16,836 bases of DNA, from the NCBI GenBank assembly GCA_043766985.1, contig JAYUHM010000058.1:1-16836 (forward strand), given 5' to 3'. The translations under genes were made by a program, and so were the position numbers. Under the pieces are notes generated by a model. That model worked only from the letters and a program-made list of their open reading frames with translations. It ran no database searches and had not been told where the DNA came from. Below are positions 1 to 6,164 of the stretch, one piece after another. Position 1 is the stretch's first letter, and each line of letters opens with the position of its first letter. The stretch comes from JAAFIP01 sp043766985 (lineage in GTDB: Bacteria > Pseudomonadota > Gammaproteobacteria > Burkholderiales > Burkholderiaceae_C).

Positions 1-266
1 TAGCCAATTTTGGAGCTCCTGTGGAGTGAACTGGACTCGGCTAAATCGTTCTGCCGCCCAGACTCCTAGGCCAACACGGGGGACAGCCGCGTAGCTGAAG
101 TAGCACCGTCGGCCTGATCCAGTACAAGACACAAGACAAAAAAGACAAGCCAAGCTCAGCGAAAACGGGCCATAGCGTCTCATCCATTGCGGAAAGATCA
201 ATAAGTGAACCGCATTGACCGAACCTCCTCAAGCGCCGCAATGCCGCCAAGCGACAAAAGCAATCT
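1..266. other. Gene-free left end of window
   Basis: No convincing coding sequence was found. A weak open frame on the minus strand (41-250) has no recognisable domain and runs through the repeat at 65-129, so it is not called. The segment downstream of the ferredoxin stop shows no clear GC hairpin with a T tract, so the end of the minus-strand operon is not defined by a visible terminator. Confidence 0.6.
65..129 (+). repeat. Left arm of window-spanning inverted repeat
   Basis: This block matches the reverse complement of 16741-16803 over its whole length, with scattered substitutions and about a 2-nt indel. The identical core is 22 bp, at 77-98 and 16770-16791. The outer part of the block (CCTGATCC followed by GTACAA) is also shared. 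Nothing inside identifies a known insertion sequence end, and no transposase lies next to it. It is best read as one copy of a dispersed repeat of unknown type. Confidence 0.75.
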
Positions 267-611
267 TCAATACTGCGTCTCAGGCAAAGTAATCACCATC
301 CCATCCAACGCACTGGTAGCCACAATTTGACAACTCAGCCGGCTGGTAGGCAGACGGGGCGCGGCGGTCATGTCCAGCATGGCCAGCTCGTCCGCGCTGG
401 GTGGTGGCAAGGCGCTGGCCCAGGCGGGGTCTACTATCACGTGGCAGGTGGCGCAGGTGAGGCTGCCGCCGCAGTCGGCGGCTATGCCGTCTATGCCTGC
501 GCTGGTGGCGCCTTGCATGATGGACTGGCCTATTTTGGTGCTAAAACGGCCCGTAGCCCCCTGTTTAATAGCACGAACAGCTATAAAGTTAATAGTAATA
601 GAGGTGGCCAT
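267..611 (-). CDS. [2Fe-2S] ferredoxin, adrenodoxin/putidaredoxin type
   Basis: This 114-residue electron carrier probably passes single electrons to the Rieske oxygenase encoded two genes upstream. Cluster ligands are visible as Cys47-x5-Cys53-x2-Cys56 and Cys94, and the segment around 43-58 (IAADCGGSLTCATCHV) and the C-terminus LPETQY are typical of adrenodoxin-like ferredoxins. ATG at 611 is chosen because it starts 10 bp after the ligase stop codon and gives a family-sized protein; a longer in-frame extension would run back into the ligase gene. No good Shine-Dalgarno sequence is seen, so translation may be coupled to the ligase gene. Residues 6-21 are encoded by a copy of the 48-bp dispersed element (549-596) and do not look like the usual first beta hairpin. 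No ferredoxin reductase gene is present in the window. Family assignment is firm; the partner is inferred from context. Confidence 0.92.
   Translation of the reverse strand: MATSITINFIAVRAIKQGATGRFSTKIGQSIMQGATSAGIDGIAADCGGSLTCATCHVIVDPAWASALPPPSADELAMLDMTAAPRLPTSRLSCQIVATSALDGMVITLPETQY
549..596 (-). repeat. 48-bp dispersed element, copy inside ferredoxin gene
   Basis: Read on the minus strand this 48-bp segment aligns without gaps to the intergenic copy at 12047-12094 with 30 of 48 identities by my count. It keeps the landmarks CTATT near the left end, ATAGC at columns 13-17, GTGC at 23-26 and GGGCTA at 38-43. CTAT and ATAG can pair across a 7-nt loop. It is read in the element's only open sense frame and encodes ferredoxin residues 6-21. 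Confidence 0.7.
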
Positions 612-621
612 AGAGAAGTGA

Positions 622-2109
622 TTAATACCGGCTGAAAACCTCACGACGCTGCCAGTCGGTTTTGTCGGCAGCGGCTTCATAGCGGCTGATTTCTTGCTGC
701 TTGACCTGCGCAAAATACGCCACAAACGCATTGCCAAAAGCGCTGCACAGCGCATCGCTGGTTTGCAGTGCCTGCACCGCTTCAGTCAATGAGCTAGGCA
801 AATGCAAGGCGCTGGAGTTGTAGGGGGTCTCGGTGGCAGGCGGCGGCGTAAGCTTGCGCGCTATGCCGTCCAGGCCCGCGTAGATTTGTGATGCGAAGTA
901 CAGGTAGGGGTTAGCCGACGGCTCGCCCACGCGGTTTTCAATGCGGGTGGCGGCGGGGTTGCCTGGCGCGGTGATGACCCGCAGCATGGCCCCTCGGTTG
1001 TCGTGGCCCCAGACGATGGACTGGGGTGCCAGTGCGTGGGGCTGAAAGCGGGCGTAGGCGTTGATGCTGGGGTTGCTAAGCGCCGTGCAGGCACTGGCGT
1101 GGGCCAGCAGGCCCGCCAGGTAGTGTGTGCCCAGTGGGCTGAGGTAGCTGGACGCTGCCAAGGGCTTGGCCAGGTGCGGCGCTGGCGGGGATGCGGCCAT
1201 GGCGCGTTGGTACCAGTCTTGCGCGGGCTCGGCGGGGGCGGGTTTAGCAAAGGCATTGCTGTCATCACCCAGCTGCACCAGCGACTGGTGCAAATGCCAG
1301 CCGCTGCTCATGATGTGGGGGAAGGGCGGGCGGCACATGAAGGTGGCGTGGTAGCCTGCGCGTCTTAAGGCTTGCTTTACAGCGCTGCGAAACAGCACCA
1401 TGTTGTCGGCGGCGGTGAGTGCGTCGGTGGCGTCAAATACGGCCTCTACCTGCGAGGGGCCTAGTTCAATTTCTAGCGACGTTAGCGGCAGGCCCAGTGC
1501 CTGCGCGGTGTCGCGCACGATGCCCAGCGGCTCGTCTGCCATGTCCATCCACTGCTCGGACAGCAGGCGGTAGCCGGGGTGGACCATTGACACGGCGGGC
1601 GGCAGGCCGGGCCAGTCGGCTAGCTCGGGGTCTAGCTGGGGGCGGGTGCTTTCTATTTTGTAGATATGAAACTCCACCTCCAGGCCGCAGCGCATACCCA
1701 AGCCTTGCGCTTCTAGCTTGGCCAAGGCGGTTTGCAAGATGTGGCGGGTGTCTAGCGGTGCGGCGCGGCCATCTGGGTAGTGCACTTGGCCTTGTAGCCA
1801 TGCGGTGCCGGGTGCCCAGGGCAGCTCTTGGTAGCTGTCCAGGTGGGGCCGCAGCACCAGGTTGGCGGCGTTGGCAAACTCGGGAAAGGCCGATGTGCCA
1901 CCTGCTTCAAACACTTTGAATGCCGTGCGGTCAGAGCTGTCTTTAAGCGCCAGGGTGCCCACCAGGCCAATGCCGTTGGTTAGCGCGTCTTCTACGGCCA
2001 GCGGCATCAGCGTTTTGCCGCGCAGGTCGCCGTGCAGGTCACACCAGGCCAGGCGCACCTGCTGGATGTCGGATTCAGCCATGCGCTTGAGGGTGTCTTC
2101 GATGTTCAT
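622..2109 (-). CDS. Glutamine-synthetase-like gamma-glutamyl ligase
   Basis: This 495-residue protein has the glutamine synthetase fold, an N-terminal beta-grasp part followed by the catalytic barrel. Metal and substrate residues are visible: Glu144 and Glu146 (GLEVEF), Glu213/Glu215 and Glu222 (SLEIELGPSQVE), His272/His274 (GWHLHQS), Arg354, Arg372, and Glu391/Arg393 (IENR) before PSANPYLYF. In ammonia-using GlnA the flap reads RLVPGYEAP; here the aligned segment 354-362 is RFQPHALAP, so the Glu that helps bind ammonium is Leu360. Related ligases use amines instead of ammonia (PuuA with putrescine, aniline-pathway GS-like proteins with aniline). Its place between a Rieske oxygenase (54 bp upstream) and a ferredoxin (10 bp downstream) favours a catabolic amine ligase over nitrogen assimilation. 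The fold is certain and the amine substrate is unknown. Confidence 0.9.
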   Translation of the reverse strand: MNIEDTLKRMAESDIQQVRLAWCDLHGDLRGKTLMPLAVEDALTNGIGLVGTLALKDSSDRTAFKVFEAGGTSAFPEFANAANLVLRPHLDSYQELPWAPGTAWLQGQVHYPDGRAAPLDTRHILQTALAKLEAQGLGMRCGLEVEFHIYKIESTRPQLDPELADWPGLPPAVSMVHPGYRLLSEQWMDMADEPLGIVRDTAQALGLPLTSLEIELGPSQVEAVFDATDALTAADNMVLFRSAVKQALRRAGYHATFMCRPPFPHIMSSGWHLHQSLVQLGDDSNAFAKPAPAEPAQDWYQRAMAASPPAPHLAKPLAASSYLSPLGTHYLAGLLAHASACTALSNPSINAYARFQPHALAPQSIVWGHDNRGAMLRVITAPGNPAATRIENRVGEPSANPYLYFASQIYAGLDGIARKLTPPPATETPYNSSALHLPSSLTEAVQALQTSDALCSAFGNAFVAYFAQVKQQEISRYEAAADKTDWQRREVFSRY

Positions 2110-2164
2110 GCGTTGTATTTTTTTCGTTATCTAAATGGTGAAATGATCATTGACCGGCTGGCTG

Positions 2165-3574
2165 TTATTTCCAGGGTGATGCTGCACGCTTTTTATCGGC
2201 CTGCGCCTGCCACCACGCCTCCCAGCTGGCTGTGGGGGCAAAGCCGTCGATGGTGTCGGGCCCTTGCATCTGCGCGGCCAGTGCGCTGTCGGCCACAAAG
2301 GGTGCTGCGCCGCCCGCTTGCACCGTCGCGATGGCTTTTTGCAGCGCGCGGCGGTTGGCAATGATGACTCGGTCGCTGGTGCCCAGGTGTTCGCGGGTGC
2401 GGTCTTGCACTGGGCCCATGCTTTCTACCGCCCACTGGTCGTGCACGTTGATGTCGTCCTCGCCCATGCCCAGGTAGGTGCTGGTTTGCTGCTCGGTGGC
2501 GTTAAAGCCCCAGGCGTTGTGGCGGCCTGCCTTGGGCAGGTAGTCGGGCAGGGTGATGTACTGCAGGCGCTGCGCGCGCATGGCGTCTTTGTCTACTGGG
2601 CCTGCAAAGCTGGTGAAGATGCTGACCCAGTAGGTGTGGGTGTCGTCCACCGGCAGGTGCATTTGCGTGATGGTCATCGTCTCGCTTAAAGGGATAACGA
2701 AGGTGTGCGGGAAGATGGCGTGGGTGACGCGCACGTGCATGGTTTTGTCGCTCAGTTGGCGTAGTGCGGTAAGGCGCATGCCCGCAGGTGTGGGCTCCCA
2801 GCGAATGTCGGGGCGGTGCAGCTCGCGCATCACGCGGGTCATGGGCCAATGCTGGCCGTCTACATCGCCCGCGCTGGCACTGCGAAACTGCTTGCCGCCT
2901 GCGTTGTCGCCCACGTCGCCTAAAGCCGCATCGTTAAAAAAGCGGTGCAAGAAGGAGGGGTGGGCCGGGTCAATGCCTACCTCAAAGCATTGCAGCCAGT
3001 TGGCTTGCCACAGGCCTTTGAAGGCGAAAGTGTGGCTGGCAGGGGCGGCAAAACAGTCAAAAGCGGGGAAGGGCGGGGGTGTGGTGCCTGCGTCGCCCAG
3101 CCACGCAAACAGCACGCCGGATTTTTCCAGCACCGGGTAGCTGCGCTGGCGCACGCTGTTGCACAGGGGGCTGCCTTCGGGCTCGGCGGGGGTTTCCAGG
3201 CACGTACCGTCAGCGGCAAACTTCCAGCCGTGAAAGGGACAGCGAATGCCCGTTTGCGTGTGGCCTTGGCCGTCCACGGCAATCTCGTAGCGGGCAAAGC
3301 TTAAATCTGCACCCCGGTGCGGGCAGTCGCGGTCTAGCAAGCCGTAGCTGATTGACCCATCGGCCAGCGGCGCGTTTTGAAACAGCACAAAGTCTTGGCC
3401 GAGGGCGCGCACCGCCTTCATCGGGCGCGGCCCGCGCGGGGTGGACATGCGCGGGTCCAGCTGGGGGTTAAATTCGTCTACCAAGGCAATGGGCTGCCAG
3501 TAGTGGCGCATCAGCGCGCCACAGGGGGTGCCGGGGCCGATGCTGCTGAGGAGTTCGCTCTGTTCTTTTTTCAC
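2165..3574 (-). CDS. Rieske non-heme iron oxygenase, alpha subunit
   Basis: The product is a 469-residue ring-hydroxylating or dealkylating oxygenase resembling the phthalate 4,5-dioxygenase/phenoxybenzoate dioxygenase group, which act as single-subunit oxygenases. The Rieske cluster ligands are Cys84-x-His86 (CPHRGADL) and Cys112-x2-His115 (CPFHGW). The catalytic iron site is in GIDPAHPSFLHRFF with His205, His210 and the bridging Asp202. A C-terminal motif near VESMGPVQDR-TREHLGTSD is typical of this group. I chose GTG at 3574 because VKKEQSELLSSIGPGTPCG matches the usual N-terminus; a TTG at 3610 preceded by AAGGA is an alternative that would add 12 residues. It is first in an operon with the ligase and ferredoxin. 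The substrate cannot be read from sequence. Group members perform hydroxylation, O-demethylation or N-dealkylation. Confidence 0.9.
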   Translation of the reverse strand: MKKEQSELLSSIGPGTPCGALMRHYWQPIALVDEFNPQLDPRMSTPRGPRPMKAVRALGQDFVLFQNAPLADGSISYGLLDRDCPHRGADLSFARYEIAVDGQGHTQTGIRCPFHGWKFAADGTCLETPAEPEGSPLCNSVRQRSYPVLEKSGVLFAWLGDAGTTPPPFPAFDCFAAPASHTFAFKGLWQANWLQCFEVGIDPAHPSFLHRFFNDAALGDVGDNAGGKQFRSASAGDVDGQHWPMTRVMRELHRPDIRWEPTPAGMRLTALRQLSDKTMHVRVTHAIFPHTFVIPLSETMTITQMHLPVDDTHTYWVSIFTSFAGPVDKDAMRAQRLQYITLPDYLPKAGRHNAWGFNATEQQTSTYLGMGEDDINVHDQWAVESMGPVQDRTREHLGTSDRVIIANRRALQKAIATVQAGGAAPFVADSALAAQMQGPDTIDGFAPTASWEAWWQAQADKKRAASPWK

Positions 3575-3629
3575 CCACCGAATGTAACTTGGCGGGCCGC
3601 TCAGCCGCAATCGGGTTATCCTTATCCCT
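3575..3629. promoter_or_regulatory. Short divergent control region, oxygenase/GST
   Basis: Only 55 bp separate the inferred GTG start of the oxygenase and the ATG of the GST gene, so promoter elements must overlap these starts or lie inside the opposite gene. The segment holds GGGTTATCC (3613-3621) followed by TTATCCCT directly before the GST ATG. The complement of this run gives AAGGA, which would suit a TTG start at 3610. No convincing -35/-10 pair was found. Confidence 0.4.
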
Positions 3630-4268
3630 ATGAAACTCTACAACTTCTTCCGCTCCTCCGCGTCCTTTCGCGTGCGTATTGCCCTCAACCTCAAAGGCCT
3701 GCCTTATGATTACATCGCCGTGCACCTGGGCAAAGGCGACCACAAAAAGCCCGAGTACGCCAATGTGTCAGCCGACATGCTGGTGCCCTTGCTAGACACC
3801 GGCACCGACAAGCTCAGCCAGTCCATGGCCATCATCGAGTATTTGGACGAAACCCACCCCACCCCCGCGCTACTACCCGCCGACGCCCTGGGCCGCGCCC
3901 GTGTACGCGCCCTGGCGCAAAGCATTGCCTGCGAGATTCACCCACTGAACAACCTGCGCGTGCTGAAGTATTTGGTGAAAGAGCTCAAGCTGGACGAAGA
4001 CACCAAAACCGCCTGGTACCGCCACTGGGTGCGCGACGGCTTGGTAAGCTTTGAAAAGCAGCTGGCGCAGCTGCCCCCAGCCAAGTTTTGCTACGGCGAC
4101 ACGCCCACCCTGGCCGACTGCTGCCTGGTGCCGCAAATCTTTAACGGCCAGCGCTTTGACTGCGATTTTTCGGGTTTGCCCAGAACCATGGCGGCGTTTG
4201 ATGCGTGTATGCAGCTGCCTGCGTTTGACAAAGCGCAGCCTAAAAATTGCCCGGATTTTGAGGCGTAG
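3630..4268 (+). CDS. maiA: Zeta-class GST, maleylacetoacetate/maleylpyruvate isomerase
   Basis: This 212-residue glutathione S-transferase of the zeta class isomerises maleylacetoacetate or maleylpyruvate using glutathione, in tyrosine or gentisate breakdown. The N-terminal thioredoxin-like domain begins MKLYNFFRSSASFRVRIAL with the active-site Ser-Ser at 9-10, followed by LVPLLDTG and QSMAIIEYLDE, which form the glutathione site. The all-alpha domain carries the GDTPTLADCCLVPQ motif. Length equals that of characterised NagL and MaiA proteins. ATG at 3630 starts the standard N-terminus. No homogentisate or gentisate dioxygenase lies nearby. The gene is divergent from the Rieske oxygenase, so a role with that operon (as the GST NdmE has in methylxanthine N-demethylation) is possible but speculative. 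Which isomer it converts is undetermined. Confidence 0.9.
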   Translation: MKLYNFFRSSASFRVRIALNLKGLPYDYIAVHLGKGDHKKPEYANVSADMLVPLLDTGTDKLSQSMAIIEYLDETHPTPALLPADALGRARVRALAQSIACEIHPLNNLRVLKYLVKELKLDEDTKTAWYRHWVRDGLVSFEKQLAQLPPAKFCYGDTPTLADCCLVPQIFNGQRFDCDFSGLPRTMAAFDACMQLPAFDKAQPKNCPDFEA

Positions 4269-4310
4269 CGTTACGTACCCGAGAATACTTTGCATAGACA
4301 AGTGCATAAT

Positions 4311-4346
4311 GCTATCAGTTGCTAGCTAGTGCTAGCAACTGATAGC
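4311..4346. promoter_or_regulatory. Palindromic operator of toxin-antitoxin operon
   Basis: Two 16-bp arms, GCTATCAGTTGCTAGC at 4311-4326 and its perfect reverse complement at 4331-4346, are separated by TAGT. The site lies 12 bp before the antitoxin ATG and just after a CATAAT box (4305-4310) that could be the -10 element. Ribbon-helix-helix antitoxins usually repress their own operon by binding such palindromes. AGGAG at 4348-4352 is the ribosome binding site. Confidence 0.85.
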
Positions 4347-4358
4347 TAGGAGTGCAAC

Positions 4359-4619
4359 ATGCCCGTATCTACGCCAACCGCTTCTGCCAAAGAGCAATTT
4401 AACGTGCGCGTCTCGCCCGAGCTGAAAGAGCGCTTGGACAACTACGCGGCCATGGTGGGGCAGTCTAAAGCGACGATTGCAGCCAATGCCCTAAGTGACT
4501 ATTTGGATTGGCGTATTCCGCAGATTGAAAACCTCAAGCTGGCCATCGCTGCCGCTGATCGTGGCGAGTTTGCCAGCGATGAAGAAGTCGACGCCACCTT
4601 TAAGAAATACGGCGCCTGA
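4359..4619 (+). CDS. Ribbon-helix-helix antitoxin (ParD/CopG type)
   Basis: The 86-residue protein has an N-terminal ribbon-helix-helix: FNVRVSPELKERLDNYA forms the strand and first helix, and the Ser/Thr-rich turn before IAANALSDYLDW leads to the second helix. The acidic C-terminal half (roughly 55-86) would wrap the toxin. Such proteins neutralise a RelE/ParE toxin and repress the operon. ATG at 4359 is supported by AGGAG six bases upstream. Its TGA shares the A with the ATG of the toxin gene (TGATG), the tight coupling usual for these modules. A strong palindrome sits directly upstream. Exact subfamily (ParD, RelB or other) is not decided. Confidence 0.88.
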   Translation: MPVSTPTASAKEQFNVRVSPELKERLDNYAAMVGQSKATIAANALSDYLDWRIPQIENLKLAIAAADRGEFASDEEVDATFKKYGA

Positions 4620-4894
4620 TGCGCGGTGTGTGGACAGTCATGGCTAACCGAATGTTGGACGGCGTGGGCGAGTACATCGCGCAAGACAACCCCAAAGCGG
4701 CCACCAAGCTGCTTAGGCAAATTCGCAAAAGCGTCAACCTCTTGCAAACCCATCCGTTTATGGGGCGACGCACCGAGTTTGACGGTGTGCGTGAATTGGT
4801 TGTGCACCCAAACTATTTGGTGTCCTACCGGGTGAGCGCTGATACTGTGCAGGTATTACAAGTGTGGCATGTAGCGCAGCAGCGCTACCACTGA
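4619..4894 (+). CDS. RelE/ParE-superfamily toxin
   Basis: The 91-residue basic protein matches the RelE/ParE toxin pattern: an N-terminal helix ending GEYIAQDNPKAATKLLRQI, the segment LLQTHPFMGRRTEFDGVREL, then YLVSYRVSADTVQVLQVWH with a C-terminal QQRYH. ParE members poison DNA gyrase and RelE members cleave mRNA on ribosomes; sequence alone does not separate these here, though the hydrophobic pattern and the PxMGR-like segment are closer to ParE. The start at 4619 overlaps the antitoxin stop by one base. A later ATG at 4640 would drop seven residues and lose the first strand. pgeF starts 10 bp after its stop, so read-through from the toxin-antitoxin promoter is likely. Confidence 0.87.
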   Translation: MRGVWTVMANRMLDGVGEYIAQDNPKAATKLLRQIRKSVNLLQTHPFMGRRTEFDGVRELVVHPNYLVSYRVSADTVQVLQVWHVAQQRYH

Positions 4895-4904
4895 GCTGGT
4901 TGCC

Positions 4905-5777
4905 ATGCTGCATCCAGACGTCATCCACCCCAACTGGCCAGCGCCCGCCCACGTGCAGGCGGCCTTCACCGCGCGCGCCGGTGGCGTGTCGCTAGTGCCG
5001 TTTGATTCGCTTAACCTGGGCAACCATGTGCGCGACGACCCCGCGCATGTGCTGCAAAACCGCCAGCGCCTGCAGGCAAGCATCTCGGTGCGGCCGGTGT
5101 TTTTGCAGCAGGTGCATGGGGTGGACGTTGTCTGCTTGGACGCCCAAACCCCCGACGGCACCGTGGCCGATGCCTGCATTACCACCCAGCGCGGGGTGGC
5201 CTGCACCATCATGGTGGCCGACTGTTTGCCAGTGCTGTTTACCGACCGCTCTGGCAGCTTTGTGGCCGCTGCGCATGCCGGATGGCGCGGGCTGCTGGGG
5301 CAGGGCGGGGTGGGGGTTTTAGAGCAAACTTACCACGCATTTATGCCCCTAGCCCAACAGAACATAGCACAAGATGCTATTAAAAATATAGTGCCTGGCG
5401 ATTTGAGCAGCCTTGCCAACGAGGTGCTGGCCTGGCTGGGGCCGTGTATTGGGCCCAGCGCGTTTGAGGTGGGGGCTGAGGTGCAAGCCGCCTTTGTGGC
5501 GGCCCAGCCGGGCGCGGCAAAACATTTTCAAAAAATCATGCCCGGCGTGCCTGGCGCGCAAAGCGCACCCGTGCAGCCAGACAAATACCTCTGCAACCTG
5601 AGCGGCTTGGCCCGCGCGCGGCTGCAGGCCTTGGGCATTACCCACATCTACGGCAACGACGGCAGCGCGCCGTGGTGCACCGTTGGCAACCCGCTACAGT
5701 TCTTTTCGCACCGGCGCGACGCTGCCCGGCTGGGTAGCACCGGCCGCATGGCTGCTTGCGTCTGGCTGGGTGGCTGA
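4905..5777 (+). CDS. pgeF: Peptidoglycan editing factor PgeF (YfiH, laccase-domain)
   Basis: This 290-residue protein belongs to the YfiH/DUF152 family, formerly called polyphenol oxidase or laccase. Its E. coli member removes wrongly built muropeptide precursors. The family zinc site residues are visible as His71 (QQVHGVDV), Cys107 (ADCLPVLF) and His124 (AHAGWRGL), followed by GPCIGP (179-184) and FFSHRRD near the end. It is clearly longer than the roughly 243-residue E. coli protein. Part of the excess is residues 147-163, encoded by a copy of the 48-bp dispersed element (5345-5392) in a variable loop before the LAWLGPCIGP strand. All catalytic residues are intact, so the protein is probably active. 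It follows the toxin gene by 10 bp with no clear ribosome binding site. Its last 84 bp overlap a convergent gene. Confidence 0.92.
   Translation: MLHPDVIHPNWPAPAHVQAAFTARAGGVSLVPFDSLNLGNHVRDDPAHVLQNRQRLQASISVRPVFLQQVHGVDVVCLDAQTPDGTVADACITTQRGVACTIMVADCLPVLFTDRSGSFVAAAHAGWRGLLGQGGVGVLEQTYHAFMPLAQQNIAQDAIKNIVPGDLSSLANEVLAWLGPCIGPSAFEVGAEVQAAFVAAQPGAAKHFQKIMPGVPGAQSAPVQPDKYLCNLSGLARARLQALGITHIYGNDGSAPWCTVGNPLQFFSHRRDAARLGSTGRMAACVWLGG
5345..5392 (-). repeat. 48-bp dispersed element, copy inside pgeF
   Basis: The minus-strand reading aligns gap-free to the intergenic copy at 12047-12094 with 37 of 48 identities by my count, including CTTGTGC and GTTGGGCTAG. The gene reads it from the opposite strand. 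In that frame the intergenic copy would have TAG and TAA stops, whereas this copy has CAG and AAT, so it stays open. It encodes PgeF residues 147-163. Confidence 0.88.
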
Positions 5778-6026
5778 GTCAGCTACGGTTGCCGCGTCTT
5801 GCACAGCCATGGCATTTTGCTGCGCCACCCACTCGGCCCGCTCCTGCGCCTTGCGGGCTTTATTGCGCGACGGCGTGCCCAGCAGGTACATCACAATGCT
5901 CACGGGCACCACGCCGTACAGCACAAAGGTGACGATGGCGCCGATGACGGTGCCGTTGGTATTGGTGGCCTCGGCCACGGCCATCATCAGGGCGACGTAA
6001 ATCCAGGCTATTGCTACAAGGTACAT
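5694..6026 (-). CDS. Small two-helix membrane protein, unknown function
   Basis: The 110-residue protein starting at ATG 6026 has two hydrophobic segments (about residues 2-22 and 28-50, the second ending IVMYLLGTP). A basic, charged stretch RNKARKAQERAEW and a low-complexity Ala/Ser/Thr-rich tail follow. Similar short proteins beginning MY-x3-A-x-A-W-x-YVALMMAVAEAT are, from memory, common and uncharacterised in Burkholderiales. The start at 6026 places the first helix at the N-terminus; a TTG at 6098 would add 24 residues but has no ribosome binding site. It is divergent from phaC and its last 84 bp overlap the end of pgeF antisense, which is coded by the low-complexity tail. No function is proposed. 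Confidence 0.65.
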   Translation of the reverse strand: MYLVAIAWIYVALMMAVAEATNTNGTVIGAIVTFVLYGVVPVSIVMYLLGTPSRNKARKAQERAEWVAQQNAMAVQDAATVADSATQPDASSHAAGATQPGSVAPVRKEL

Positions 6027-6109
6027 AGTGGGCAAGAATACGGTCAAAATAGCGGTGCTGAAGCTTATGCCTAAATAATTGTTGCGACGCAGCAGCAAAT
6101 CGTAAATAA

Positions 6110-6124
6110 TTAGGGTTATCCCTT
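6110..6124. promoter_or_regulatory. AGGG-N4-CCCT palindrome upstream of phaC
   Basis: TTAGGGTTATCCCTT forms a short interrupted palindrome 40 bp before the phaC start, in the region shared with the divergent membrane-protein gene. GGGTTATCC recurs immediately upstream of the GST gene (3613-3621). A regulator site or promoter-associated motif is possible; the evidence is two occurrences only. GGAGA before the ATG at 6165 serves as the phaC ribosome binding site. Confidence 0.35.
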
Positions 6125-6164
6125 AACGCGGAGCGTGCTGAGATGCGCCCACAACGGAGACAAC

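Noticed and set aside
41..250. Minus-strand open frame of 69 codons at the left end
   Set aside because: It has no recognisable domain and runs through the repeat block.
3575..3610. TTG start giving a 12-residue longer Rieske oxygenase
   Set aside because: AAGGA upstream fits, but the extra residues do not match the family N-terminus; kept only as an alternative.
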